A stretch of DNA of 64,000 nt, from assembly GCA_045801465.1 (NCBI GenBank), contig JBJMSU010000168.1, positions 1-64,000 of the forward strand, written 5' to 3'. The notes beneath the pieces were generated by a model. That model was given only the letters and a program-made list of their open reading frames with translations, did not search any database and was not told where the DNA came from. The DNA is from DATFWC01 sp045801465. GTDB taxonomy: Bacteria; Pseudomonadota; Alphaproteobacteria; Rhizobiales; Xanthobacteraceae. Positions 15,871 to 25,348 of the stretch are shown here, piece by piece. How positions within the stretch are numbered: position 1 is the first letter of the stretch; every line of letters starts with the position of its first letter. The position numbers and the translations under genes are program-made.

Positions 15871-16842
15871 CTACCTGTCCTGCATGCCCGCGATCTTCAC
15901 CGCCTCCGCCCAGAACGAAATATCCTCAGCAATCATGGCGGCGAACTCGTTCGGGCGATTGCCGATCGGATCGAAGCCGTCATTGGCGAGGCGCTCGACG
16001 AACTTCGGATCCTGGACGGCGCGTGCAACCTCCTTGGCCATGCGGTCGATCATCCATCCGGGCGTTCCCGCCGGCGCCATCAAGCCGTTCCAGGTCAGGA
16101 TGCGGAAGCGCGGGAAGCCGGATTCGATGAACGTAGGAACATGGGGGATCGCTGCAAGGCGCCGCTCGGCTGTCACACCAAGCATGCGAAGGGCGCCGCT
16201 GTTCACATGCGGCATCACGACGGAGAGATTGGAGAAGTACGTCTTCACGTGACCCGCGATGACGTCGGTCAGCGGCGCCGCCCCGCCCTTGTAGCTCACC
16301 GGAGTCATCTCCAGTTCCGCCCGCTTCAAGAACAGTGCCATTGCCAGATGCACGATGCTGCCGGCCCCGGATGACACGTAAGTGAGCTGGCGCGGCCGTC
16401 CCCGCGCGTAGCCGACGAATTCCTCGATGTTGGCGACCGGAATGCTGGGATGCGCCACCAGTACCAATGGATTTGCCCCGACCGCGCTGATCGGAGCAAA
16501 ATCCTTCACCGGATCATACGAGACCTTGCCCAGCGCGGGCGTAATCGAGATCACGGGGACGTTTCCCATCAGCAGCGTGTAACCGTCCGCCGGCGCGCGA
16601 GCGACGGCTTCGGCGGCAATCGCGCCGCTGGCACCCGGTCGGTTCTCGATGACGAACTGCTGGGCAAAAGCTTCGCTCAGCCGCTGCCCGATCAGGCGGG
16701 CGACGATGTCGCTGTTTCCGCCTGCCGCAAACGAGACAACGATGCGGACCGGCTTCTGTGGCCACTCCTGCGATTGGGCCGGCGAAGCGGCCGCCAATGC
16801 GAGGCACGTGAGGAGGACGCGCAAGCTTGGCTGGCTTCGCAT
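15871..16842 (-). CDS. Bug/TctC-family tripartite tricarboxylate transporter binding protein
   Basis: The 323-residue periplasmic protein has a signal peptide (to about residue 25, ...SPAQSQ). It carries the Bug-family motifs WPQKPVRIVVSFAAGGNSDIVARLIGQRLSE, VIENRPGASGAIAAEAVARAPADGYTLLMG and LMAPAGTPGWMIDRMAKEV. Family members bind carboxylates such as citrate, aromatic or amino acids. No membrane components (TctA/TctB) are adjacent, which is usual for the many orphan Bug proteins. It is transcribed divergently from a LysR regulator 112 bp away, its probable regulator. Confidence 0.9.
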   Translation of the reverse strand: MRSQPSLRVLLTCLALAAASPAQSQEWPQKPVRIVVSFAAGGNSDIVARLIGQRLSEAFAQQFVIENRPGASGAIAAEAVARAPADGYTLLMGNVPVISITPALGKVSYDPVKDFAPISAVGANPLVLVAHPSIPVANIEEFVGYARGRPRQLTYVSSGAGSIVHLAMALFLKRAELEMTPVSYKGGAAPLTDVIAGHVKTYFSNLSVVMPHVNSGALRMLGVTAERRLAAIPHVPTFIESGFPRFRILTWNGLMAPAGTPGWMIDRMAKEVARAVQDPKFVERLANDGFDPIGNRPNEFAAMIAEDISFWAEAVKIAGMQDR

Positions 16843-16954
16843 GCTTCAGGCTCCCTCGAAAACCTTTGGGCACGTGCAAGCGCCGATTGAACACCATACA
16901 ACTTTTTGATACGAGTAGAACGCGCCTTTGTAGGAACCGCCAAGGTATTTTCCT

Positions 16955-17938
16955 GTGGCCCGCAAAATTGGCTGGGAAGATCAGCTCGGCCGCCGACTGA
17001 AATTGCGCGATCTGCATGTGTTTTCCACAGTTGTGCAGCGTGGCAGCATGGCCAAGGCGGCAGCCCATCTCGGCGTTTCCCAGCCTGCCGTGTCCGAAGT
17101 CATTGCCGACCTCGAGCACGCGCTCGGGGCGCCGCTCCTCGACCGCAGTCCGCGCGGGGTCGAGCTCACGACGTATGGCCACGCGCTCCTGAAGAGAACC
17201 CACGCGGCTTTTGACGAGCTGAAACAGGGCATTCGCGACATCGAATTCTTGACCGATCCAACCGCCGGAGAGGTCACAATCGGCTGCACGGACTCGGTTG
17301 CGGCGGCCGTGCTGGCGCCGGTGTTTCAGCAGTTCTTTCAAAAGTACCCGAAGGTCGTGCTGAATTTGCATCGGCTCGTCACCGCAACCTTGGAATTGCC
17401 AGAGCTGCGCGAGCGAAGCGTCGACGTCGTTCTCGGGCGCGTGCTGATGCCCCTGATGCAGCAGGACGACGACTTGAATGTCGAAATACTCCTCGATGAC
17501 CGCCTCGTGGTCTCGGCCGGAGCGCAGAGCCGGTGGGCGCGGCGCCGCAAGATCGACCTTGCCGAGCTGGTCGACGAGCCCTGGATCCTCACGCCGCCCA
17601 ACGGCCGGGCGCATGCGCTCATGGTCGAGGCGTTTCGCGCGCGCGACCTCGATATGCCGAAGGTGTGCCTGACGACCTACTCCCTCCATCTCCGCGCCCT
17701 GATGGTCGCAACCGGGCCCTTCATTACCGCATTGCCGGCATTCACCGTGCGATTGGATGCCGACCGAATGTCCCTGAAGGCGTTACCAGTCGATTTGCCG
17801 GTGCGCTCTTGGCCGGTGGCGATCGTCACGTTGAAGAATCGAACGCTGAGCCCGGTCACGCAGCTGTTCATCGACCACGTCCGCGATTTCACGACGGCGC
17901 TGGTCGCGCAGGCGGATTCCGAGACCCGATCGGCGTAA
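16955..17938 (+). CDS. LysR-family transcriptional regulator
   Basis: The 327-residue product has an N-terminal winged helix-turn-helix (KLRDLHVFSTVVQRGSMAKAAAHLGVSQPAVSEVIADLEHALGAPLLDR, about 16-65) and a LysR substrate-binding domain. The GTG at 16955 is the start. The 112-bp spacer to the divergent Bug-protein gene is the probable operator. It contains ATAC-N8-GATAC, an imperfect candidate and not a proven LysR T-N11-A box. It ends 3 bp from the convergent SDR gene. The ligand is unknown, perhaps the substrate of the Bug protein. Confidence 0.9.
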   Translation: MARKIGWEDQLGRRLKLRDLHVFSTVVQRGSMAKAAAHLGVSQPAVSEVIADLEHALGAPLLDRSPRGVELTTYGHALLKRTHAAFDELKQGIRDIEFLTDPTAGEVTIGCTDSVAAAVLAPVFQQFFQKYPKVVLNLHRLVTATLELPELRERSVDVVLGRVLMPLMQQDDDLNVEILLDDRLVVSAGAQSRWARRRKIDLAELVDEPWILTPPNGRAHALMVEAFRARDLDMPKVCLTTYSLHLRALMVATGPFITALPAFTVRLDADRMSLKALPVDLPVRSWPVAIVTLKNRTLSPVTQLFIDHVRDFTTALVAQADSETRSA

Positions 17939-17941
17939 ACG

Positions 17942-18760
17942 TCAGCTCCGCTTCGGCCAGCGCGGGGGCGGCAACTTGTGGCGGCGCTGCATCGCTGCGG
18001 CGGTCATGCTGAGTACGACGCGCTGCGGCGTTGCCCCGAGCGCGAGGCGGACGATCTTGTTGCCCAATCCCGGAACGACGAGGCGCTTGTTGCGCATCAG
18101 CCCATGATAGGCCTGCTCGGCCACCCATTCGGCCGAATGCGTCAGCAGGCGGGGCAGCGCGTCCGCGGCAAAGCCTGCACGCCCGTGAAACTCGGTCGGC
18201 ACCGGCCCGGGGCACAGGCAGGTGACGCGAATGCCGGCCGGCTTGAGCTCCGTATGCAGCGCTTCGCTGAACGTGACCACATAGGCCTTGGTCGCATGGT
18301 AGAGCGCCATTCCCGGACCGGGCAGGAAGGCGGAGATCGACGCCACATTGAGGATGCCGCCTTGGTGCCGCGCCAGGCTGTCGACGAACCTCAGCGACAG
18401 ATCGGTGAGCGCCCGCACGTGGAGATCGATCATGGCGAGCTGCTCGGCGCGGTCGAGCTCGGCGGCGCGGCCGATCAAACCGAAACCCGCATTGTTGACC
18501 ACGAAGGCAGGCTCCAATCCGCGCGCGCCGAGCTCGTGGACGATGCGGGCCGGCGTGTCGACGCGCGTCAGGTCCAGCGTAATGACCAGCGGCCGATTCT
18601 TGGCCCCCGCAGCGAGCTCGTCCGCCAAGGCGTTCAACAGCGCTTCGCGCCGCCCGACCAGGACGGGCTCGTGGCCGTGGCGCGCGAACACGCGGGCGAG
18701 CGCAGCGCCGATGCCCGCCGAGGCGCCGGTGATCACCGCGACAGGACGCAAACTCGTCAT
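17942..18760 (-). CDS. Short-chain dehydrogenase/reductase (SDR)
   Basis: This 272-residue NAD(P)-dependent oxidoreductase has the Rossmann motif TGASAGIG (11-18), NNAG, the serine strand SISAF and the catalytic YHATK (YxxxK). The region LCPGPVPTEFHGRAG follows. It resembles the DltE/YqjQ-type short-chain dehydrogenases that act on lipid-like or unknown substrates. The C-terminal ~60 residues (KRLVVPGLGNKIVRLALGATPQRVV) extend the core, as in that subgroup. The start is the ATG at 18758-18760. The substrate cannot be inferred from neighbours. Confidence 0.85.
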   Translation of the reverse strand: MTSLRPVAVITGASAGIGAALARVFARHGHEPVLVGRREALLNALADELAAGAKNRPLVITLDLTRVDTPARIVHELGARGLEPAFVVNNAGFGLIGRAAELDRAEQLAMIDLHVRALTDLSLRFVDSLARHQGGILNVASISAFLPGPGMALYHATKAYVVTFSEALHTELKPAGIRVTCLCPGPVPTEFHGRAGFAADALPRLLTHSAEWVAEQAYHGLMRNKRLVVPGLGNKIVRLALGATPQRVVLSMTAAAMQRRHKLPPPRWPKRS

Positions 18761-18907
18761 CGAAATAAGTCTCCGCGCGGGGTCCGCTTCGGCGTCCGTA
18801 AGAACAGCCGGGCAAGAGCCGCGCCGACGCGGAAAGACGCGCCGGTGATGAGAACGACCGGACGCAACAGGGCCGCGTTGCCTCCTGCATCGCCGCCGCC
18901 CACGATT

Positions 18908-19384
18908 CTACTCATCGCCGTCCGCCCGTTCTTGCTGTCCGGCGACGCGCTGTCGGATCTCTACGCGATCCCGCGAGGGAACGTTGAGCAGGTCGGCGGC
19001 GCGCCAGACCAGATTGTCCTCGAACTCGTTGAGGCGGCCGTCGGCATAGATGATCTCCCACATCATCTCGACGATGCGGCGACGCCCCTCATCGTCGAGA
19101 GATCGATTGATGCTGCTGGTGAAGTGGTAGAGATCGACGGCTTCGTGCTCGGCTGCCGTTCCCGCGTCGATCAGCGCGGTCGTGGCGGCATCGTCGAGAG
19201 CGAAGCAGGCCTTGAGCACGGCCCTGAGCTTGTCGCCTTCGGCGATCGATATCTCGCCGTCGATCGTGGCGGCGTGAACGAGCAGCGCCGCCGCGGCGAC
19301 CCGATAGTCGTTCTCGGCAAAACGTTCTGCCGGCTTCGTCTCGCCGGTCAGTTCGGCGACGAGCTTCTTGAGGGATTCGAGCAT
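18908..19384 (-). CDS. TerB-family (COG4103-like) cytoplasmic protein
   Basis: The 158-residue helical protein resembles the TerB-like family (YVAAAALLVHAATIDGEISIAEGDKLRAVLKACF, then IVEMMWEIIYADGRLNEFEDNLVWRAADLL). The paired acidic segments (DGEIS and DGRLNEFED) match the metal-binding sites of TerB domains. Despite the tellurite name, many of these have general stress or membrane-associated roles. ATG 19382-19384 is used because it starts MLESLKKLV, the usual N-terminus. It is the last gene of the leftward operon led by the ABC transporter. Confidence 0.8.
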   Translation of the reverse strand: MLESLKKLVAELTGETKPAERFAENDYRVAAAALLVHAATIDGEISIAEGDKLRAVLKACFALDDAATTALIDAGTAAEHEAVDLYHFTSSINRSLDDEGRRRIVEMMWEIIYADGRLNEFEDNLVWRAADLLNVPSRDRVEIRQRVAGQQERADGDE

Positions 19385-19468
19385 GACCTGTTCGGATGCC
19401 GCCGCGACATCATGCCGGATTGGCATGTCGGCGCCACTGAGTCCAGCCGGTCGCCAAGCCCTGCGCAT

Positions 19469-20272
19469 TCAGGCGGCTGGCTTCAGACCCTCGTGGACGG
19501 TGAGCACCCGATAAACGAATTCGGCGACCGCGGCCAACGTCGCTTGAGGCTGGTCGAGGTGCGGCGCATGCCGACAGTTGTCCAGGACCAGGGTCTCCAC
19601 CGGACAATAGGTCTCCTGCTCGGCCAGCGTGACCTGGGCCGTCGTGCCGTACTGGTCGTCCGTGCCCTGTACGATCAGCATCGGCACACGGACATGGGCG
19701 AGACGGTCATCGATGCGCCAGTTGCGGGAGCCGGGATCGAGCCACGCCGCGTTCCAGCTGTAAAAGGCGGTGTCGACATTGTCGCCGTGGTGGCGCTTGA
19801 GCCGTTCGCGCAGGTCACCCGTCTCGTAGGCCTGTTTGGCGTCGACGATGCTGCGGATCGAAAGGTCCTCGACGAAGAAATGCGGCGCCATCAGCACCAG
19901 TCCGCGCACGCGGAAATCCTGCCGGCCGCCGGCATAGATCGTGGCGATCGACGCTCCGTCGCTGTGCCCGACCAGGATGGTCTTGCCGACACCCGCCTGG
20001 TCGAGCACGGCGGGGAGCACCTCGAAGGCTTCTTCATCCATGTAACGGAGCGCGCGCGGGCGCGCGATCGGATCCGATCGGCCGTATCCCGGCCGCGAAT
20101 AGACCAGCACTCCGTAGCCGGTGCGCTCCGCCAGCAGGCGCGGAATATCGCGCCACATCGTCACGCAGCCGAGGCCCTCATGCAGAAGCACGAGCGTCGG
20201 CGCCTGGTCAGGCGCAGGCCCGTGCCACGCGGCCTCGATGCGATGCCCATCGATGGAGATGTCCAGGCTCAT
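19469..20272 (-). CDS. Alpha/beta hydrolase
   Basis: The 267-residue hydrolase has the oxyanion HEGLG, a nucleophile elbow GHSDG (Ser104), the acid residue in GTDDQYG and the histidine in NCRHAPHLDQP. The substrate is probably a small ester, lactone or ring-cleavage product. It lies 19 bp downstream of the benzoate-CoA ligase-like gene and 84 bp upstream of the TerB gene. It could hydrolyse a pathway ester or a CoA thioester, but that is inference. The start ATG at 20270-20272 gives MSLDISIDG, matching relatives. Confidence 0.85.
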   Translation of the reverse strand: MSLDISIDGHRIEAAWHGPAPDQAPTLVLLHEGLGCVTMWRDIPRLLAERTGYGVLVYSRPGYGRSDPIARPRALRYMDEEAFEVLPAVLDQAGVGKTILVGHSDGASIATIYAGGRQDFRVRGLVLMAPHFFVEDLSIRSIVDAKQAYETGDLRERLKRHHGDNVDTAFYSWNAAWLDPGSRNWRIDDRLAHVRVPMLIVQGTDDQYGTTAQVTLAEQETYCPVETLVLDNCRHAPHLDQPQATLAAVAEFVYRVLTVHEGLKPAA

Positions 20273-20291
20273 ACGTGTCTCGTGCAAACCG

Positions 20292-21893
20292 TCAGCCTTC
20301 GGCCTCGTCCTGCTGGCGCAGCACGAAACGTTGGATCTTGCCGGTCGCCGTCTTGGGCAGATCGGTGCGCACATCGATCCAGCGCGGGTACTTCCACGGA
20401 CCGGCTTTTTCCTTGACGTGGTCCTTCAACGCTTCGAGCAGCCGCTCGTCCCAGTCGTATCCCTGCTTGAGCACGATGAACGCCTTGGGCTTTATCAGCC
20501 CATCCTGATCGTTCTTGCCGATGACGGCCGCCTCCAGCACTGCTTCGTGGGAAATCAAAGCGGCCTCGACCTCGAACGGCGACACCCAGACGCCGCTCAC
20601 CTTGAACATGTCGTCGGTGCGGCCGTGGTAGTGGTAGTAACCGTCGCGGTCGCGCGCGTACTTGTCGCCCGTATAGGTCCACTCGCCGACGAAGGTGCGC
20701 CGATTCTTGGCGCGCTGGTTCCAATAACCTTCCGCCGCGGACGGCCCGCGCACGACGAGCTCGCCCACCTCGTCCGTACCGACCTCGTTCCCGTCTTCGC
20801 CGAGGATCTTCGCGTCGTAGCCGGGGACCGGGGTGCCGGAGCAGCCGTAGCGGACGTCTCCCGGCCGATTGCTCACGAAGATGTGCAGCATTTCGGTCGA
20901 GCCGATTCCGTCGAGGATGTCGACGCCGACCCGCTCGCGCCATTGCGTACCGATGTGGGCGGGGAGCGCCTCGCCGGCAGAGACGCACATGCGCAGGCGG
21001 TCGGAGCCGGCGCCGCGCACGACATCGTTGCGCGCCAGCATCGCGGCGTAGAGCGTCGGAACGCCATAGAAGATCGTGGGGCGCTCGCGCCGCATGACCT
21101 CGAACACCGCCTCGGGGGTGGGGCGCCCGGGAAACAGGATGGCGGTGGCGCCGACCGACATCGGGAAGGACATGGCATTGCCGAGCCCGTAAGCAAAGAA
21201 CAGCTTGGCCGCCGAGTACACCACGTCGTTCTCGCGAATGCCGAGGACGCCCTGGCCATAAAGCTTGGCGGTTGCGATCAGGCTGCTATGGACGTGCCGG
21301 GTTCCCTTCGGCACGCCGGTGGAGCCGGATGAGTAAAGCCAGAACGCGACTTCATCGCTCAGCGTTGTCGCCGTTACGGTGGTTGTCTGCCCGCGGGCGA
21401 GCACCTCCTCGAACAGCTGAACGTCACGTTGCCCGAACCGGCCCTTGTCCTCGGCGTTGCCGCCGGCGATCACGATCCCGTGCAGATGCGGAAGCTTATC
21501 AACGATCGGCGCGATCGTCGCGGCAAGCGGCGCCGACACGATCACCGCTTCGGCGCGGCTGTCGTCGAGCATGTAGGCATATTGCTCGGCATTGAGCAGC
21601 GTGTTGAGCGGAATGGGGACGACGCCGGCGCGGATCGCGCCCCAAAACGCTATCGGCCAATCGACGGTGTCCAGCATCACCAGCGCGATGCGGGCCTCCT
21701 GTCGCAGGCCGAGCGCACGCAAGCCGCCGGCACAGCGGCATGTGGCGGCCTGCAGCTCGGCATAGGTCAGGGTGCGCGCGCCGTCGCTGAACGCGAGCTT
21801 GTCGCCGAAGCCGCGAGTGACGTTCACGTCGACGAAGTCGCTCACCGCGTTGTACGGCCGACGCTGCGAGAACTCTTCGACCGAGATCGCCAT
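20292..21893 (-). CDS. Benzoate-CoA ligase family enzyme
   Basis: The 533-residue ANL-superfamily enzyme activates an aromatic carboxylate to its CoA thioester with ATP. Motifs seen: the AMP-binding P-loop YSSGSTGVPKGTRH (A3), the A5 motif DGIGSTEMLHIF, YTGDKYARDRDGYYHYHGRTDD and the terminal lysine in KTATGKIQR (A10). The overall sequence, including YWNQRAKNRRTF and the GVPTLYAAML region, matches benzoate/hydroxybenzoate-CoA ligases (BadA/BclA type) better than fatty acyl ligases. It follows a complete Liv-type ABC transporter, so imported aromatic acid is the likely substrate. No downstream benzoyl-CoA (box or bad) genes are in the window. Confidence 0.85.
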   Translation of the reverse strand: MAISVEEFSQRRPYNAVSDFVDVNVTRGFGDKLAFSDGARTLTYAELQAATCRCAGGLRALGLRQEARIALVMLDTVDWPIAFWGAIRAGVVPIPLNTLLNAEQYAYMLDDSRAEAVIVSAPLAATIAPIVDKLPHLHGIVIAGGNAEDKGRFGQRDVQLFEEVLARGQTTTVTATTLSDEVAFWLYSSGSTGVPKGTRHVHSSLIATAKLYGQGVLGIRENDVVYSAAKLFFAYGLGNAMSFPMSVGATAILFPGRPTPEAVFEVMRRERPTIFYGVPTLYAAMLARNDVVRGAGSDRLRMCVSAGEALPAHIGTQWRERVGVDILDGIGSTEMLHIFVSNRPGDVRYGCSGTPVPGYDAKILGEDGNEVGTDEVGELVVRGPSAAEGYWNQRAKNRRTFVGEWTYTGDKYARDRDGYYHYHGRTDDMFKVSGVWVSPFEVEAALISHEAVLEAAVIGKNDQDGLIKPKAFIVLKQGYDWDERLLEALKDHVKEKAGPWKYPRWIDVRTDLPKTATGKIQRFVLRQQDEAEG

Positions 21894-21912
21894 GCTTCCC
21901 TCCGAGCGGCGC

Positions 21913-22621
<709 letters not shown>

Positions 22622-22629
<8 letters not shown>

Positions 22630-23386
22630 GAGCCACCACCTGCTGCTCGCCCAGATAGGCGTCGCGCACTTCCGGGTTGGCACGGATGGCGTCCGGGCTG
22701 CCGACGGCGATGGCGCGCCCATAGACCAGGACGGTGATGCGGTCGGCGAGCGCGAACACCGCTTCCATGTCGTGCTCGATCAGCAGGATGGTGAGCTCCT
22801 GCTTGAGCTCGCGCAGCATCCGCACCATGCCGGCCGATTGTTCCGGGCTCATCCCGGCCATCGGTTCGTCGAGCAGCAGCATGCGCGGGCGGGTGGCGAG
22901 CGCCATCGCGATCTCGAGCTGACGATGCTCGCCATGGCTGAGATTGGAAACGAGGACGTCGGCGCGCTCGCCCAGTCCCACCCGGTCGAGCGCCGCCACC
23001 GCCGGCTCGCGCAGGCGGGCATCCCGGCGCGCATCGCCCCAGAACCGAAACGAGTGGCCGGCATGGGCCTGAACGGCGAGCGCAACGTTGTCGAGCGCGG
23101 TAAAGTCCGGGAACAGAGAGGTGATCTGAAACGACCGCGCCAGACCGAGCCGACTGCGGCGCCACGTCGGCAGGACGGTGATGTCGGCTCCGGCAAAGCG
23201 GATCGTGCCAGAATTCGAGGCGATCTCGCCGGTGAGCTGAGCGATCAGGGTGGTCTTGCCGGCGCCGTTCGGCCCAATGATCGCGTGCAGCTCGCCATCC
23301 GAGACGGCAAGCGAGATCTGATCCGACGCGACGACGCCGCCGAAGCGTTTGGTCAGGCCCTCGATCTGCAACAGCGGTTCAGCCAC
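22622..23386 (-). CDS. Branched-chain-type ABC transporter ATP-binding protein (LivG-like)
   Basis: The 254-residue second ATPase of the importer has Walker A GPNGAGKTT, the LivG hallmark LGLARSFQITSLFPDFTALDN, signature LSHGEHRQLE, Walker B MLLLDEPMAGM and the H-loop IEHDME. The GTG at 23384-23386 starts VAEPLLQIEGLTKRFGG; the longer frame covers the previous gene's end. It overlaps both neighbours by a few bases, so the operon is tightly coupled. Confidence 0.9.
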
Positions 23387-24371
23387 GACCGACCTTCGCT
23401 TCCAGCGGCTTCGTCGGCGATACGCGCGGGAAAGCAGCCGCATCGAGCAGACCGTCGATGCCGCGCCGGGCAAACAGGACCACCAGCAGCAGCAGCGGAC
23501 CGAGAATGATCTGCCAGTATTCGGTGATGCCGGAGAGTGCCTCCTCCAGCACCAGCAGCGCCACGGCGCCGATCAGGGGGCCGAACGAGGAAGCCATCCC
23601 GCCGAGCACGACCATGACGATCAAATCGCCCGAGCGCGTCCAGTACATCATGGCGGGGCTGACGAAATCGGTATGGTTGGCAAGCAGCGCGCCGGAGAGC
23701 CCGCACAGCGTTCCGGCGATGACGAAGCAGGTCAGGCGATAGCGAACCGTCGGAAAACCGATCGACCGCATGCGCCGCTCGTTCGACCGTGCGCCCTGGA
23801 TGACCATGCCGAAGCGCGAATTCACCAGCCGCCAGACGAAATAGATCGTTGCCAGAAGGAGAGCGAGACAGACGTAGTAGAACACGGTCCTGTTGGAGAG
23901 ATTGAGCCAGGAGCCGAACTGGCTGCGCCGCTGAATGGTCAATCCGTCGTCGCCGCCATAGCGCGCCAGCCCGGCGCCCAGATAATAGATCATCTGCGCG
24001 AAGGCGAGCGTGATCATGATGAAGTAGACGCCGCGCGTGCGCAGGCACAACAGGCCGATGACGAGCGCCGCCAGCGCCGACACCGCGAGCGCGACCGGCC
24101 ACTGCACGAAGCCGGAGGTCACGCCTTCGCTGGCGAGAATGCCGATCGCATAGCCGCCAATGCCGAGGTAGGCGGCGTGCCCGAAGCTCACCATGCCGCC
24201 ATAGCCGAGAATGAGGTTGAGGCTCGTGGCTGCCAGCGCAAGGATCAGGATGCGAGTGAACAAGGTGAGCAGGAAATAGTTGCCGCTGAGGTTGGCGTAG
24301 ACCGGAAGCAGCACCAGGAACGTCAGCAGGGCGGAAATGAGCAGATTGCGGGCGTTGAGCGCGGCGATCAT
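23379..24371 (-). CDS. Branched-chain-type ABC transporter permease (LivM-like)
   Basis: The 330-residue permease has about eight to ten helices and LivM features: LNLILGYGGMVSFGHAAYLGIGGYAIGIL, the EAA-like loop RFGMVIQGARSNERRMRSIGF and ASSFGPLIGAVALLVLEE. The ATG at 24369-24371 overlaps the livH-like stop (ATGA). Together with LivH it forms the membrane channel. Confidence 0.9.
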   Translation of the reverse strand: MIAALNARNLLISALLTFLVLLPVYANLSGNYFLLTLFTRILILALAATSLNLILGYGGMVSFGHAAYLGIGGYAIGILASEGVTSGFVQWPVALAVSALAALVIGLLCLRTRGVYFIMITLAFAQMIYYLGAGLARYGGDDGLTIQRRSQFGSWLNLSNRTVFYYVCLALLLATIYFVWRLVNSRFGMVIQGARSNERRMRSIGFPTVRYRLTCFVIAGTLCGLSGALLANHTDFVSPAMMYWTRSGDLIVMVVLGGMASSFGPLIGAVALLVLEEALSGITEYWQIILGPLLLLVVLFARRGIDGLLDAAAFPRVSPTKPLEAKVGRG

Positions 24372-25285
24372 CGGTTCGACACCGGAAACAGACCTTCCGG
24401 ACGCAACACCAGCACGGCCGCCATCAACACATAGATCAGCATCGAGGACATGGCGGGCGCCGCGGTCGCGGCGGCGTCTCTCGCCAGCACCAGCCGCAGC
24501 AGATCGGGAAAGAACGCGCGTCCGATGGTATCGACCATGCCGACGAACAGCGACGCCACGAAGGCGCCGCGGATCGAGCCGATGCCGCCGATGACGATGA
24601 CCACGAAGGCGACGATCAGGATGTTCTCGCCCATGCCGATCTGCACCGTGAGGATCGGCGCCTGCATCAGCCCGGCGAGTCCGGCCAGCGCGGCGCCGAG
24701 GCCGAACACCAGCGTGTAGAGCAGCGTGATGTTGATGCCGAGCGCGCCCACCATCTCGCGATTGGAAGCGCCGGCGCGGATCAGCATGCCGAGCCGCGTG
24801 CGCATCACCAGGCCGTAGAGGAACAGCGCCACCATCACGGTCGCCGCGATGATGACGATGCGGTAGAGCGGGTAATACAGGTCCGGCAGCAGGGGGACCG
24901 CGACATTGAGCCAGGCCGGCAGGGACAGCGTCATGCCGGCCGGTCCCCACAGCAGGCGCACCAGCTCGTTGAAGAACAGGATGAGGCCGAACGTACCGAG
25001 CACGTGATCGAGATGGTCACGGCCGTAGAGCCGGCGCATGGCGACCACCTCGACCGCCATGCCGACCAGGAGCGTGGCGGCGAGCGCGAGCGCTGCCCCG
25101 AACAGGAAATTGTCGGTCCACGCCACGAACGTCGCGGCGAAATAGGCGCCGACCATGTAGAGCGACCCGTGGGCGAGGTTCACGAGGTCCATGATGCCGA
25201 AAATCAGGGTCAGCCCTGCCGCGAGCAGGAACAGCATCATTCCCAGCTGCAGGCCGTTCAAGCACTGTTCTATGAAGTAGATCAT
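24368..25285 (-). CDS. Branched-chain-type ABC transporter permease (LivH-like)
   Basis: The 305-residue permease begins FIEQCLNGLQLGMMLFLLAAGLTLIFGIMDLVNLAHG, the LivH signature. It has the EAA-like loop RTRLGMLIRAGASNREMVGALGINI and GGIGSIRGAFVASLFVG. It is separated by 63 bp from the substrate-binding protein gene upstream and is coupled to livM downstream. Confidence 0.92.
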   Translation of the reverse strand: MIYFIEQCLNGLQLGMMLFLLAAGLTLIFGIMDLVNLAHGSLYMVGAYFAATFVAWTDNFLFGAALALAATLLVGMAVEVVAMRRLYGRDHLDHVLGTFGLILFFNELVRLLWGPAGMTLSLPAWLNVAVPLLPDLYYPLYRIVIIAATVMVALFLYGLVMRTRLGMLIRAGASNREMVGALGINITLLYTLVFGLGAALAGLAGLMQAPILTVQIGMGENILIVAFVVIVIGGIGSIRGAFVASLFVGMVDTIGRAFFPDLLRLVLARDAAATAAPAMSSMLIYVLMAAVLVLRPEGLFPVSNR

Positions 25286-25348
25286 CGGATCGGGACATCA
25301 GGGACGGCGGGTGCGGTTCGCCTCCTGTTTATTCGCTCCCGTCCCGGT

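Noticed and set aside
16843..16954. ATAC-N8-GATAC as a LysR operator
   Set aside because: The symmetry is poor and no T-N11-A pair with proper dyad was found, so it is not listed as a site.
17978..20416. An 812-codon open frame on the plus strand
   Set aside because: It lies opposite three recognisable minus-strand genes (SDR, TerB-like, hydrolase), lacks any domain, and has the composition of antisense GC-rich DNA.
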